A stretch of DNA of 64,000 bases from Methylobacter sp. BlB1 (GTDB lineage: Bacteria > Pseudomonadota > Gammaproteobacteria > Methylococcales > Methylomonadaceae). The translations under genes and the position numbers were made by a program. The stretch is taken from assembly GCF_015476545.1 (NCBI RefSeq), contig NZ_JADMKV010000015.1:1-64000 (forward strand), in the 5' to 3' direction. A model generated the notes under the pieces. That model had not been told where the DNA came from and did no database searches. It saw nothing but the letters and a program-made list of their open reading frames with translations. Below are positions 20,017 through 29,299 of this stretch, piece by piece (position 1 is the first letter of the stretch; every line of letters begins with the position of its first letter).

Positions 20017-21003
20017 ATGAGTAATATCGCTACACCATCTTTGAAAATTGCGGTTGTAATACCAGCTTATAAAGTTGGCAGTCACATTTTGGGGGTAATA
20101 AATAAAATTGGCCCGGAGGTGAGCCGTATTTATGTTGTCGATGATTGTTGTCCTGAGGGATCTGGGGCGCAGGTTAAGGAAACTTGTACAGACGAGCGAG
20201 TTAAGGTCATTCGAAATTCAGAAAATCAAGGGGTAGGTGGTGCGGTAATAATAGGCTACAAAGCCGCGATTGCTGAAGGAATGGATATTATTGTTAAGGT
20301 AGATGGTGATGGTCAAATGAATCCAGATCTGATCTCAGATTTTGTGGCGCCGATTGCAGGCGGCGAGGCCGACTATACCAAAGGAAATCGCTTCTTCGAT
20401 CTGGAAGAAATTCATGTGATGCCGAAAATGCGCTTATTTGGCAATGCAGTATTGTCCTTTATGACCAAGCTTTCGTCTGGCTATTGGGATTTATTTGATC
20501 CAACCAATGGCTATACGGCGATTCATAGGGATGTTGCCCGACATCTTCCGTTCAGCAAGATTAGCCACCGCTATTTTTTTGAGACCGACATGCTCTTTCG
20601 GCTTAACACGCTACGTGCAGTGGTTGTGGATATACCGATGAATGCGAAGTATGGCGATGAAGTTAGCAATCTAAAAATATCAAAAATTATTGGGGAGTTT
20701 TTGTTCAAGCATATTCGAAATTTCGCGAAGCGAATTTTTTATAATTATTACCTCAGGGATATGTCGATAGCGTCGATTGAATTGCCTTTAGGAATAATTA
20801 TGCTGGTCTTTGGGGTTGTGTTTGGAAGTTATCATTGGATAACCTCTTCGCAAGCGGGAGTAGCAACTCCGGTCGGCACGGTTATGCTTGCGGCACTGCC
20901 TGTAATAATAGGCCTTCAATTTATTTTGGCTTTTTTAGCATATGACATTTCTACCACTCCTCGACGCCCTTTACATCGCAATAAAAATCAACAATATCTT
21001 TGA
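20017..21003 (+). CDS. GT2 glycosyltransferase, GtrB/DPM1-like
   Basis: 328 residues from the ATG at 20017, chosen because AAGGAG (20001-20006) lies 10 bases upstream; an in-frame ATG at 19951 has no ribosome binding site and adds a non-family leader. The GT-A domain shows VVIPAYKVG near the start, YVVDDCC and the metal-binding VDGDGQMNPD, followed by two C-terminal membrane spans. It should transfer a sugar to undecaprenyl phosphate on the cytoplasmic face. It begins an AT-rich three-gene cassette with a small SMR-type protein and a GT-C-like protein. Confidence 0.85.
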   Translation: MSNIATPSLKIAVVIPAYKVGSHILGVINKIGPEVSRIYVVDDCCPEGSGAQVKETCTDERVKVIRNSENQGVGGAVIIGYKAAIAEGMDIIVKVDGDGQMNPDLISDFVAPIAGGEADYTKGNRFFDLEEIHVMPKMRLFGNAVLSFMTKLSSGYWDLFDPTNGYTAIHRDVARHLPFSKISHRYFFETDMLFRLNTLRAVVVDIPMNAKYGDEVSNLKISKIIGEFLFKHIRNFAKRIFYNYYLRDMSIASIELPLGIIMLVFGVVFGSYHWITSSQAGVATPVGTVMLAALPVIIGLQFILAFLAYDISTTPRRPLHRNKNQQYL

Positions 21004-21022
21004 CAATTAAACAGGTTCTTCA

Positions 21023-21418
21023 ATGTCTTTATTACAGCTTGTGTTCATCCTCTTGACAGTGCTGGCACTGTCTGCTGGTCAGATATTGTTCAAAATGGCT
21101 TCAAGCAGTTTTGAATTTTCCATTGCTGGATTAGCTGCTAGTCTTCTAAATATCAAGCTTATTGTTGCGCTAGTAGTGTATTTTTTTGCCACAATTATGT
21201 GGCTTCTTGTACTCAAAGTTACCCCACTACGAGTGGCATATCCTTTTGTTGCTTTAGCTTTCTTCATTGTACCGATACTTGCCCATTTTTTGCTGAATGA
21301 GAATATAAGCTGGAATACCTTTGTTGGAGCCATTTTGATAGCACTTGGTGTCTGGGTTTCTGTATATCCAGGGCTTCCTCTTCTCATTAAAAAATTTGCC
21401 AGACTATGGTTTTTTTGA
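21023..21418 (+). CDS. Small four-span SMR/EamA-like protein, putative lipid-sugar flippase
   Basis: 131 residues, four hydrophobic segments, with the SMR-family opening ALSAGQILFKMA (about 16-27) and a final span GAILIALGVWVSVYPG. It resembles ArnE/ArnF and GtrA-type proteins that move undecaprenyl-phosphate sugars to the periplasm. Its place 19 bases after a GtrB-like gene and 21 bases before a GT-C-like gene supports that role. A drug-efflux SMR role is less likely in this context. Confidence 0.75.
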   Translation: MSLLQLVFILLTVLALSAGQILFKMASSSFEFSIAGLAASLLNIKLIVALVVYFFATIMWLLVLKVTPLRVAYPFVALAFFIVPILAHFLLNENISWNTFVGAILIALGVWVSVYPGLPLLIKKFARLWFF

Positions 21419-21439
21419 GTGGAAAGAAGGTAAGCGGTA

Positions 21440-23572
21440 ATGATGGAATCGGAAGAGATGAGCTTTGGGAGTATTTCTTGCGTTGTTTCAATGCAAAAAA
21501 CATTGAGAGGATGTGTGCTTAAAATAAAATCAAACCTTAGCAGTGAAATTAGAAAAAATTTCCTAACTTTTGCTGTTTGCTTAAGCATAGTATTTGCTGC
21601 TCTTTTATTTAGGAACTGGAATATTTATCCTACTGTATTTGCCGATGAATATATCTATAGCAAATTCTCTAGACTTTTACCGCTCTCGGATTCAACAATT
21701 CCGGGCTATGTATATTTAGCAATATACAGTATTACCAATACGTGCGGAGATGGTTTTCTCAGTTGTGCGAGAATATTAAATGTCCTATTTTTTGTTGCGG
21801 CCGCGCCTTTTATTTATCTAACGGCCAGACGGGCATGCACTAGAGGTATTGCGTCAGTTATTGCATTTCTGTCCCTATTGGGGCCAATTAATAGTTATAC
21901 GGCGTATTACATGCCAGAAGCGTTATATTTCTTTTCCTTTTGGCTCTTCACATGGTTTGTCTTGCAGTTAGATAATTCGTCTGATTCAATGGCATGGAGC
22001 TTGGGGGGAATACTATTAGGCCTTTCTGCACTGGTTAAGCCCCACTCTCTGTTTTTCTTGCCTGCAGTCGTGATATATATCTTATATGTCAGCAGAAAAA
22101 ATGGAGGTGACTGGATTCTGCAGGCATTCAGGAATGCCTTCTTTTTTATTGCCTTTGTTTTTTTTACGAAATTATTATTTGGTTATTTTCTTGCCGGTAA
22201 GTCCGGAATTACTATTTTTGGCCCTATGTATAGTTCAGTAGCGAGCTCTACTACATCAAATTTTCAGCGCTACCTAGAACTATTCAATGTATCAGCTGAA
22301 ATTCTCAAAGGGCATGTATTGGCAATTTCCTTAATGTTTGCTATGCCGATCGCTTTCGCGATTAATTCCTCATTTAATATGATAAGCTCTAAAGCAGAAG
22401 TAAAAACAGATCAAAAAATTACGTTTTATACCCTTGCGATTCTGGCTAGCCTTATTTTAGTTACTTGCCTTTTTACAGCTTCGGTTGCAAATACTGGACC
22501 ATACGAGACGGCCGCCCGTCTTCATATGCGCTACTATAATTTCATGCTACCCTTGTTACTCATAATTGCTACTTCCCAGTTGTCTTTAGAGCCAATTAAT
22601 GGCACGCTCAAATGGAGGGCGATTGCTGCTTTTCCAATCGGCGCTACGATTTTATATGCTGTTTATACCCATTTGATGCCCTATACACCGAGCCTTGTTG
22701 ACAGCCCAGAATTACGTGGTTTTACTTCTAATTCGACTGTCTTTCATGTTTTGAGCGGAATATCTTTTGTCGCCCTTGCTGTATGGATTTACGATGCTCG
22801 AGCCGGTGCTAAATTTTTCATCTATTTATTTATGCCGCTTTCGGTGTTTTTTTCAACAACATATGTCAATCAGGAACTTAGACAGAGACTTATCCCTGAT
22901 GTTTATGACAAGGCGGGAATATTCGCTAAACAGCATTTATCTAATGAGGAAATTTCGAAGCTATTGATTGTTGGTTCAGATCTATCTGGATTGTTCCGCT
23001 CACTGTTTTACCTTGATAGTACGCAGGCCTCATTTGAGGTAATTCCTGAAGGAACAAGCTATGAGTTATCGAAAATTCCGGTTGGCAAAGAGTGGGTTTT
23101 GGCTATTGGAGATCATTTATCGCGAAAAGAAATGCCCCTCCAATTTCCAATGAATGGTTTTACTCTGGATCGGATAGTTATTGTTGATTTCAAAAAGTCT
23201 TCATGGCCAGGCGTTATTACAAAAAGTCGTGGATTGTGCTCTGCAGAGGGATGGGGGCGATGGTCAGCAGGTGAGACTGTAGCTCTTGAGTTTGCAATGC
23301 CTTTGCCAGAAAAATTTGCGATTCAACTAGTGGCGCGCGCATTCGGACCTAATGTTGGAAAAGAATTTATGGTCCATGTAGGTGGAATTACAAAAAACTT
23401 TAAGTTGAATGCCTCACATGAAAGAAGGGTGATTGAGTTTGTTAACTCTCAAAAAGATAAAACTATTAAATTTGATATTCCATCTCCGGCTTCGCCTAAA
23501 GATTTGGGTTTGAGTGCCGATGAGCGAAAATTAGGTATTGCTTTTACTGAATTAAGAATTGTTCCTTTATAA
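21440..23572 (+). CDS. GT-C-like integral membrane glycosyltransferase
   Basis: 710 residues. A hydrophilic start of ~45 residues is followed by about eleven membrane spans and a ~220-residue soluble C-terminal domain. The first extracytoplasmic loop carries an acidic Asp-Glu pair in [10 protein letters not shown] (about 69-78), the position of the catalytic acidic residues in GT-C enzymes. It probably takes the sugar from the polyprenyl-phosphate donor made and flipped by the two preceding genes and puts it on the glycan in the periplasm. The exact family is not recognised. The gene is strikingly AT-rich compared with gmd next to it, suggesting separate acquisition. Confidence 0.65.
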   Translation: MMESEEMSFGSISCVVSMQKTLRGCVLKIKSNLSSEIRKNFLTFAVCLSIVFAALLFRNWNIYPTVFADEYIYSKFSRLLPLSDSTIPGYVYLAIYSITNTCGDGFLSCARILNVLFFVAAAPFIYLTARRACTRGIASVIAFLSLLGPINSYTAYYMPEALYFFSFWLFTWFVLQLDNSSDSMAWSLGGILLGLSALVKPHSLFFLPAVVIYILYVSRKNGGDWILQAFRNAFFFIAFVFFTKLLFGYFLAGKSGITIFGPMYSSVASSTTSNFQRYLELFNVSAEILKGHVLAISLMFAMPIAFAINSSFNMISSKAEVKTDQKITFYTLAILASLILVTCLFTASVANTGPYETAARLHMRYYNFMLPLLLIIATSQLSLEPINGTLKWRAIAAFPIGATILYAVYTHLMPYTPSLVDSPELRGFTSNSTVFHVLSGISFVALAVWIYDARAGAKFFIYLFMPLSVFFSTTYVNQELRQRLIPDVYDKAGIFAKQHLSNEEISKLLIVGSDLSGLFRSLFYLDSTQASFEVIPEGTSYELSKIPVGKEWVLAIGDHLSRKEMPLQFPMNGFTLDRIVIVDFKKSSWPGVITKSRGLCSAEGWGRWSAGETVALEFAMPLPEKFAIQLVARAFGPNVGKEFMVHVGGITKNFKLNASHERRVIEFVNSQKDKTIKFDIPSPASPKDLGLSADERKLGIAFTELRIVPL

Positions 23573-23586
23573 AGTTGGATGTAAAG

Positions 23587-24678
23587 ATGTCTAGTAATAA
23601 AAAATTAAAGAAAGCGGTTATTACAGGAATCACCGGTCAAGATGGTGCTTATCTGACGGAGTTACTGTTGGAAAAAGGCTATACCGTCTACGGCACTTAC
23701 CGCCGCACCAGTTCCGTCAACTTCTGGCGCATAGAAGAACTGGGTATCCAGAACCATCCCAATTTGCATCTGGTGGAATATGATCTGACGGATTTGGGTT
23801 CCAGCATCGCGCTGGTGCAGAAGGTGCAGCCGGATGAAATTTACAACCTGGCAGCGCAAAGCTTTGTCGGTGTGAGTTTTGAACAGCCTAGCGCCACGGC
23901 CCAGATTACCGGCATTGGTGCATTGAACTTGTTGGAAGCCATTCGTCTGGTTAATCCGAAGATCCGGTTTTATCAAGCGTCCACATCCGAGATGTTCGGT
24001 AAGGTTCAGGCCATTCCGCAGGTGGAAGATACCCCGTTTTACCCGCGCAGCCCTTATGGTGTGGCCAAGCTCTATGCGCACTGGATGACGGTCAATTACC
24101 GCGAAAGTTATGACATTTTTGGTTCCAGCGGCATTTTGTTCAACCATGAAAGCCCTTTGCGCGGCCGCGAATTCGTCACGCGCAAGATTACCGATTCAGT
24201 AGCCAAGATCAGCCTGGGTAAGCTGGATGTTCTGGAACTCGGCAATATGGATGCCAAGCGCGATTGGGGCTTCGCAAAGGAATATGTGGAAGGCATGTGG
24301 CGTATATTGCAGGCCAATGAGCCCGATACATTCGTGCTGGCGACCAATCGCACGGAAACCGTGCGTGATTTTGTACGCATGGCGTTTAAGGCGATTAGCG
24401 TAGAACTTGAGTTTAAAGGCCAGGGCGATGAGGAATATGCTGTGATTGTAGCTATCAACTCTGACTCCGCTCAAGGCGAGAAGGCGTTACAAGTAGGACA
24501 AACGGTGGTGCGCGTTAACCCTAGATTCTATCGCCCTGCCGAAGTGGACTTGCTGATCGGCAATCCGGCCAAGGCCAAAGCCAAGCTGGACTGGACGCCT
24601 AAAACCACGCTGGAGCAGTTGTGTCAAATGATGGTGGAGGCTGATCTGCGCCGCAATACACAGGGGTTCTCATTTTGA
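23587..24678 (+). CDS. gmd: GDP-mannose 4,6-dehydratase
   Basis: Converts GDP-D-mannose to GDP-4-keto-6-deoxy-D-mannose. The product is about 363 residues, counted from the ATG at 23587 (a GGA is 7 bases upstream; a TTG 12 bases earlier is an alternative). NAD(P)-binding motif [10 protein letters not shown] near the start, catalytic strand STSEMFG, Tyr-x3-Lys in YGVAK and the GMD segment [15 protein letters not shown] are present. Composition returns to the higher GC of manC/manB, unlike the preceding cassette. Its TGA overlaps the TTG start of rmd. Confidence 0.94.
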   Translation: MSSNKKLKKAVITGITGQDGAYLTELLLEKGYTVYGTYRRTSSVNFWRIEELGIQNHPNLHLVEYDLTDLGSSIALVQKVQPDEIYNLAAQSFVGVSFEQPSATAQITGIGALNLLEAIRLVNPKIRFYQASTSEMFGKVQAIPQVEDTPFYPRSPYGVAKLYAHWMTVNYRESYDIFGSSGILFNHESPLRGREFVTRKITDSVAKISLGKLDVLELGNMDAKRDWGFAKEYVEGMWRILQANEPDTFVLATNRTETVRDFVRMAFKAISVELEFKGQGDEEYAVIVAINSDSAQGEKALQVGQTVVRVNPRFYRPAEVDLLIGNPAKAKAKLDWTPKTTLEQLCQMMVEADLRRNTQGFSF

Positions 24679-25523
24679 GGCTGCTGGTCACGGGCGGACA
24701 GGGTTTTACCGGGCAGCACTTTGTCAAGGCTGCCCGTGCCTGTGGGCACGAGGTTATTACTCTGCAAGCCGATCTCAAAGATCGCGAAGCAGTACGGCAG
24801 CAGGTAGTTGAAGCAGCGCCGGAAGCCGTCGTTCATCTGGCTGCGATCAGCTTCGTCGGGCACGCCGATGCCAGTGCGTTTTACGATGTCAACGTGATTG
24901 GCACGCTGAATCTGCTGGAGGCTCTGGCCGCCCTTGCGCAGCCGCTACGCAGTGTCTTGATCGCCAGCAGCGCCAATGTGTACGGTAACTGCGAGCGGTC
25001 ACCCATTACGGAAGAGCAAGCGCCGGCGCCGGTCAATCATTACGCCATGAGCAAGCTGGCCATGGAGTATATGGCCAGAACTTATCTCGACAGGCTGCCG
25101 TTGTTTTTCGCGCGGCCTTTTAACTATACAGGCCCGTTGCAGGCCAAGTCGTTTGTCATTCCCAAGCTGGTCGCGCATTTTGCGCAGAAGGCAGAGGCGG
25201 TTGAGCTAGGCAATCTTGATGTGGAGCGCGAGTTTAACGATGTGCGCTTTGTCTGCGAAGCCTATTTGCGATTGCTGCAGAAGGCTACTCCCGGCGAGGT
25301 CTATAACATCTGCTCCGGCAAGCCGGTAACGCTCAAATCCGTGATTGAGCTGTTGGGCCAGATCACGGGTCATCAATTGCAGATCAACGTAAACCCGGCC
25401 TTTGTACGCAGCAATGAGATTCACCGCTTATGCGGCAGCCCGGCAAAGCTGGTCAGTGTTGTAGGCGATATTTCATCGCCGGCCTTGGTTGATACGCTGC
25501 GCTGGATGTTGGTCGAAAGTTGA
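24675..25523 (+). CDS. rmd: GDP-4-keto-6-deoxy-D-mannose reductase (GDP-D-rhamnose forming)
   Basis: 282-residue extended SDR: nucleotide motif [10 protein letters not shown] (about 6-15), active-site Ser in IASSANVYG (about 96-104), Tyr-x3-Lys in YAMSK (about 124-128). Directly after gmd, this is the Rmd-type 4-reductase giving GDP-D-rhamnose rather than the Fcl epimerase/reductase, which is longer (about 310-320 residues) with different motifs. The start is a TTG overlapping the gmd stop (TTGA). The stop overlaps the next ATG. Confidence 0.85.
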   Translation: MRLLVTGGQGFTGQHFVKAARACGHEVITLQADLKDREAVRQQVVEAAPEAVVHLAAISFVGHADASAFYDVNVIGTLNLLEALAALAQPLRSVLIASSANVYGNCERSPITEEQAPAPVNHYAMSKLAMEYMARTYLDRLPLFFARPFNYTGPLQAKSFVIPKLVAHFAQKAEAVELGNLDVEREFNDVRFVCEAYLRLLQKATPGEVYNICSGKPVTLKSVIELLGQITGHQLQINVNPAFVRSNEIHRLCGSPAKLVSVVGDISSPALVDTLRWMLVES

Positions 25524-26686
25524 TGAAGGTTATTGTATCGATTGACCCGGTACGATTCCCTCTGACAGGCATTGGGCGTTATACTTTTGAATTAGTGCGC
25601 CACCTTGCTAAGCTGGACGATGTCGGTGATCTGAGGCTGCTGTCCGGATCCGGTTTTGTGCCGTCTCTGCCAGCGGCGGCAGCGTGTGTTGACGATGGCA
25701 GAACGTCGCTGGTCAGGCAGTTAAAAAAACATCTGCTGAAAAGCCACACAGTAGTGGATCTGGCCAGTGGTTTCAGGAACTGGAGAAGGCAGCGCGCTTT
25801 GCTTGGGCTTGAGGATTTTGTCTTTCATGGGCCTAATTACTATCTGCCCAGGTTTGCCGGCGTCAATGTCAGCACTTTTCATGATCTGTCGGTGTATAGT
25901 TGGTCTCACTGCCATCCGCCGGAGCGTGTACGGTTCATGCAAAAACAGATTGCGATTTCATTGCGGAGGGCCGACATGTTAATTACGGACTCGGAATTTA
26001 CCCGGCAGGAAGTCGCGCAGCATTTCTCCTGGCCGCTCGATAAAATTCGCAGCGTATCGTTGGCCAGCAGTCCGGAGTTTTATCCTCGCAGTCAGACCGA
26101 ATGGTCTGCAACAGGTGCTCGCTATGGTTTAACCATGGGTGGATATACGCTTTTTGCAGGGACCATAGAGCCCCGTAAGAATCTGGATGTCCTGCTCGAT
26201 GCTTATGGGTTACTGCCTCTGAACTTGCGGCAGCGATGGCCGTTGGTTATGACGGGCTATCAAGGCTGGCAAAGCGAAAAACTGCATGAACGCATCAAGG
26301 CGGCTAGCCGTGAGGGCTGGGTACGTTACTTAGGCTATGTGCCTGCCGAGGATTTGCCCTTGCTTTATGCCGGCGCCCGTCTGTTTGCATTTCCTTCGCT
26401 GTATGAGGGTTTTGGCTTGCCGATACTGGAGGCGATGGCTTCCGGAGTGCCGGTGGTCTGCTCAAATGCTTCTTCCTTGCCCGAGGTCGCGGGCGATGCG
26501 GCCGGCATGTGCGAAGCAATGGATGTGGATAGTCTGTCGGGACTGATCGCGGCAGGGCTGGAAGACGACATCTGGCGTAACAGTTCGATTGAAAAAGGAC
26601 TGGCCCGGGCCGATGGATTCAGTTGGCAGCGTTGCGCCGAAGAAACGGTTGCAGTTTACCGTGAAGCAATCAGTGCCAGATCTTAG
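25523..26686 (+). CDS. GT4 glycosyltransferase, WbpY-like
   Basis: About 387 residues. The N-terminal signature [20 protein letters not shown] is typical of mannosyl/rhamnosyl transferases such as WbpY. The donor-binding part has the TIEPRKN motif (about 210-216) and the E-x7-E motif in [15 protein letters not shown] (about 296-310). Following gmd-rmd, GDP-D-rhamnose is the probable donor. ATG at 25523 overlaps the rmd stop; a TTG three bases earlier is possible. Confidence 0.82.
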   Translation: MKVIVSIDPVRFPLTGIGRYTFELVRHLAKLDDVGDLRLLSGSGFVPSLPAAAACVDDGRTSLVRQLKKHLLKSHTVVDLASGFRNWRRQRALLGLEDFVFHGPNYYLPRFAGVNVSTFHDLSVYSWSHCHPPERVRFMQKQIAISLRRADMLITDSEFTRQEVAQHFSWPLDKIRSVSLASSPEFYPRSQTEWSATGARYGLTMGGYTLFAGTIEPRKNLDVLLDAYGLLPLNLRQRWPLVMTGYQGWQSEKLHERIKAASREGWVRYLGYVPAEDLPLLYAGARLFAFPSLYEGFGLPILEAMASGVPVVCSNASSLPEVAGDAAGMCEAMDVDSLSGLIAAGLEDDIWRNSSIEKGLARADGFSWQRCAEETVAVYREAISARS

Positions 26687-26865
26687 CTTCTAAAATAACG
26701 TAGGAACAGTTGCTGAAATACCGTAATGAAAAAAGCAGTTGCTGATCTGGCACAGGGATGTGATAGGCTATGACCATATAGCATTGGCTATCTGCACTAC
26801 ATTTACATAGATAGCTGTCACCGGTTTCTATTTTTGCGAGTTAATCGATTGCAACAGGCGTTTTA

Positions 26866-28017
26866 ATGAAAGTTCTTCATGTTTATAGAACTTATTTTCC
26901 CGATACCCAGGGCGGTCTGGAAGAAGTTATTCGGCAGATCTGCCGTAATACCAAATGCCATAATGTGGAAAGCAGGGTTTTTACCCTAAGTCCGCAATCG
27001 GGGCAATCTGTCATATCGAGAAAAGAGGCCGATGTTTACCGTTTTAACCGGACCTTTGAAATTGCTTCATGCAGTGTGTCTATCAGTGCATTGTCAGGCT
27101 TCAAGCAATTGGTGGAATGGGCGGATATTGTGCATTATCATTTTCCCTGGCCTTTTGCCGACTTGCTTCATTTGTTAGGGCAAGTCAAGAAGCCCTCGAT
27201 TGTTACTTATCATTCCGATATTGTCAGGCAGAAGGGTTGGTTAACGTTATACCGTCCCTTAAAGCAGTATTTTCTTACGCACGTTGACTGTATCGTTTCA
27301 ACCTCGCCCAATTACTTTGCAACGAGCGATGTCCTGGGGACTTTTTCCGAAAAAGTGGAGATTATTCCTATCGGATTGGATGACGCCAGCTATCCGGTTG
27401 TAGATGCCGAACAGATGGAATCCGTTCGGGCGCAATGCGGGGAAGGTTTCTTTCTATTTATAGGCGTGCTTCGTTATTACAAAGGACTGCGTATTCTGCT
27501 TGAAGCCATTAAAAATACGGCATTGCGGGTCGTCATCGTCGGTTCGGGACCGATAGAGAATGAATTGCGGCAGCAGGCCAATGAACTGGGTTTAGAAAAT
27601 GTCCAGTTTCTGGGCTACGTCAGCGATGAAGAAAAAGTCGCACTGATTCGATTATCAAGAGCAATTGTTTTTCCTTCTTATCTACGCTCGGAAGCCTTTG
27701 GCGTCACTTTGCTGGAAGGCGCCATGTTTGGCAAGCCCCTGATTTCTGCGGAAATCGGCACAGGCACCAGCTATGTCAATAGTGACAAGGAAACGGGTTT
27801 TGTAGTGCCGCCATCCGATTCAAGACGGTTACGCGAAGCCATGGAAAAACTGGATCAGGATGAGCAGCTGGCTAAACGCATGGGACAAGCGGCACGAGAA
27901 AGATATGAAAAATTGTTTACTGGGAAAAGAATGGGTGAACAATATGTGCAGTTGTATAAGAAATTGCTGGCCGAAGTGGTTTACGCCAAACCAGAGGCAC
28001 AATCTAAAATAATCTAG
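26866..28017 (+). CDS. GT4 glycosyltransferase, WbpZ-like
   Basis: 383 residues of GT-B fold. The opening VLHVYRTYFPDTQGGLEEVI resembles WbpZ/WbdC-type GDP-sugar transferases. The middle IVHYHFPWPFADLLH and the later YLRSEAFGVTLLEGAM, the acidic donor motif, are also family-like. A D-rhamnosyl or mannosyl transferase acting early on the chain is likely from context. It is separated from the previous gene by 179 bp without a recognisable terminator. Confidence 0.8.
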   Translation: MKVLHVYRTYFPDTQGGLEEVIRQICRNTKCHNVESRVFTLSPQSGQSVISRKEADVYRFNRTFEIASCSVSISALSGFKQLVEWADIVHYHFPWPFADLLHLLGQVKKPSIVTYHSDIVRQKGWLTLYRPLKQYFLTHVDCIVSTSPNYFATSDVLGTFSEKVEIIPIGLDDASYPVVDAEQMESVRAQCGEGFFLFIGVLRYYKGLRILLEAIKNTALRVVIVGSGPIENELRQQANELGLENVQFLGYVSDEEKVALIRLSRAIVFPSYLRSEAFGVTLLEGAMFGKPLISAEIGTGTSYVNSDKETGFVVPPSDSRRLREAMEKLDQDEQLAKRMGQAARERYEKLFTGKRMGEQYVQLYKKLLAEVVYAKPEAQSKII

Positions 28018-28053
28018 GCAGGGTAAGTGTCAGACATCCACCAAGAGAACTAC

Positions 28054-28185
28054 ATGTCATTTTATCAAGGTTTCAACCACAATACCGGCAGTCAGGCGGC
28101 GGATCTGGGTATTGAATTTACAATCAACGGTATCATCTGCTTGATTCAGGCTATACCTTTGAAACAAACCGGGACATGCCCATGA
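28054..28185 (+). CDS. Possible 43-codon leader ORF before the second permease
   Basis: An ATG at 28054 opens 43 codons ending in a TGA whose first base follows the A of the permease ATG at 28182 (ATGA overlap), a coupling arrangement seen all through this locus. A weak purine-rich stretch (AAGAGAA) precedes it. The peptide matches no family I know, so it may be chance or the remnant of a displaced gene. Confidence 0.2.
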   Translation: MSFYQGFNHNTGSQAADLGIEFTINGIICLIQAIPLKQTGTCP

Positions 28186-29015
28186 ATCCATATGCCGTGC
28201 AATCCGCATCACCCAAGGCGCTGGCACGAAGCCTATGGTGTAACCGGCAGCTTATCAGGCAAATGACCGTGCGCGAAGTAGTCGGGCGCTATAAAGGTTC
28301 TGTCATGGGACTGTTTTGGTCGTTTCTCAATCCCGTGTTCATGCTGGTGGTATATACCTTTGTTTTCTCGGTTGTCTTTAAAGCCCGTTGGGGCGTGGGA
28401 GGCGCGGAGGAAACCAAAACCCAGTTTGCCGTGGTGTTGTTTGTCGGCATGATTGTGCATGGGCTGTTTGCCGAAGTGCTCAATCGCGCGCCTGGCTTGA
28501 TTCTGGCCAATGCCAATTATGTCAAAAAGGTGGTGTTTCCGCTGGAGATATTGCCTATTGTCAGCATGGGAGGGGCGCTGTTTCACAGTTTGGTCAGTTT
28601 GAGCGTGCTGCTTGCCGCGTTTGTTATATTTAACGGCTATCTGCATTGGACGGTAATTTTCATTCCATTCGTATTGCTGCCTCTGGTTATCCTCGCCCTG
28701 GGCCTTGCCTGGATGCTCGCTTCTCTGGGGGTATTCCTTCGGGATGTCGGGCAAACCATCGGCATCATTACCACGGTAATGATGTTTTTATCGCCGGTGT
28801 TTTTTCCTGTTACGGCCTTGCCGGAACAATACCGTCCCGTCATCATGGCCAATCCGCTCACTTTTATTATCGAGCAGTCGCGTGATGTGCTCATTTGGGG
28901 ACGATTGCCTGATTGGACCAGCTTGGGTGTGTATATGTTAGTCGCTAGTGTTATAGCCTGGGCAGGTTATATCTGGTTTCAAAGGACCAGAAAGGGTTTT
29001 GCCGATGTGCTCTGA
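28182..29015 (+). CDS. Second polysaccharide ABC transporter permease (Wzm type), without adjacent ATPase
   Basis: About 277 residues, six membrane spans, ABC-2 family. The start region RQLIRQMTVREVVGRYKGS and the FWSFLNPVFMLVVYTFVFS segment are typical of Wzm/KpsM/RfbA-type permeases. I favour the ATG at 28182 because GGGA (28171-28174) is seven bases upstream; an ATG at 28176 is in frame. Normally a Wzt-type gene follows, but the next gene is a GT2 after 284 bp. It may share the ATPase at 13260-14510, use one elsewhere, or be a relic. Confidence 0.85.
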   Translation: MNPYAVQSASPKALARSLWCNRQLIRQMTVREVVGRYKGSVMGLFWSFLNPVFMLVVYTFVFSVVFKARWGVGGAEETKTQFAVVLFVGMIVHGLFAEVLNRAPGLILANANYVKKVVFPLEILPIVSMGGALFHSLVSLSVLLAAFVIFNGYLHWTVIFIPFVLLPLVILALGLAWMLASLGVFLRDVGQTIGIITTVMMFLSPVFFPVTALPEQYRPVIMANPLTFIIEQSRDVLIWGRLPDWTSLGVYMLVASVIAWAGYIWFQRTRKGFADVL

Positions 29016-29209
29016 TCTGCGGGATGTCGTTTATTCACTGACGCTACACAACGGTAGGGGTAGGCATTCCGGCGGGGCAAAATGCATAAGTCCTGATAGT
29101 CTCTAATTTAATGGCAGTGATATACTTCACAATTGCACAGATAGGGCAAAGTTATTCTGTGGGTAAAGTGGCTACTATTTGAATAATGGTGGCACTCTAA
29201 TCAATCGAA

Positions 29210-29228
29210 GCTCACTGCATCAGTGAGC
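29210..29228. promoter_or_regulatory. Palindrome GCTCACTG-CAT-CAGTGAGC, possible operator
   Basis: A perfect 8-bp inverted repeat with a 3-base centre, ending five bases before a -35 box. There is no T-run after it on the plus strand, so it is not a standard terminator for the upstream permease. Its position suits an activator site or an mRNA-end hairpin. Confidence 0.4.
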
Positions 29229-29233
29229 AAGAT

Positions 29234-29261
29234 TTGACAATTAATTAAATAATCAAATTAT
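29234..29261 (+). promoter_or_regulatory. Candidate promoter for the downstream GT2 operon
   Basis: TTGACA (29234-29239, perfect) is 16 bases from AATTAT (29256-29261, 4/6) in a very AT-rich stretch. Predicted start near 29268, about 32 bases before the ATG at 29300. Confidence 0.45.
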
Positions 29262-29299
29262 TCCTGCAAGACAATGCAGCGGAGAGAAGTTCGAGGTCG

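Larger units (their letters stand above)
29016..29299. other. 284-bp regulatory spacer
   Basis: No gene is seen. It holds a perfect 8-bp inverted repeat (29210-29228) immediately before a candidate promoter with a perfect TTGACA (29234-29261). Confidence 0.55.

Noticed and set aside
24675-25523. GDP-fucose synthase (fcl) instead of rmd
   Set aside because: The protein is shorter than Fcl and has Rmd-type motifs; the neighbours resemble D-rhamnan genes.
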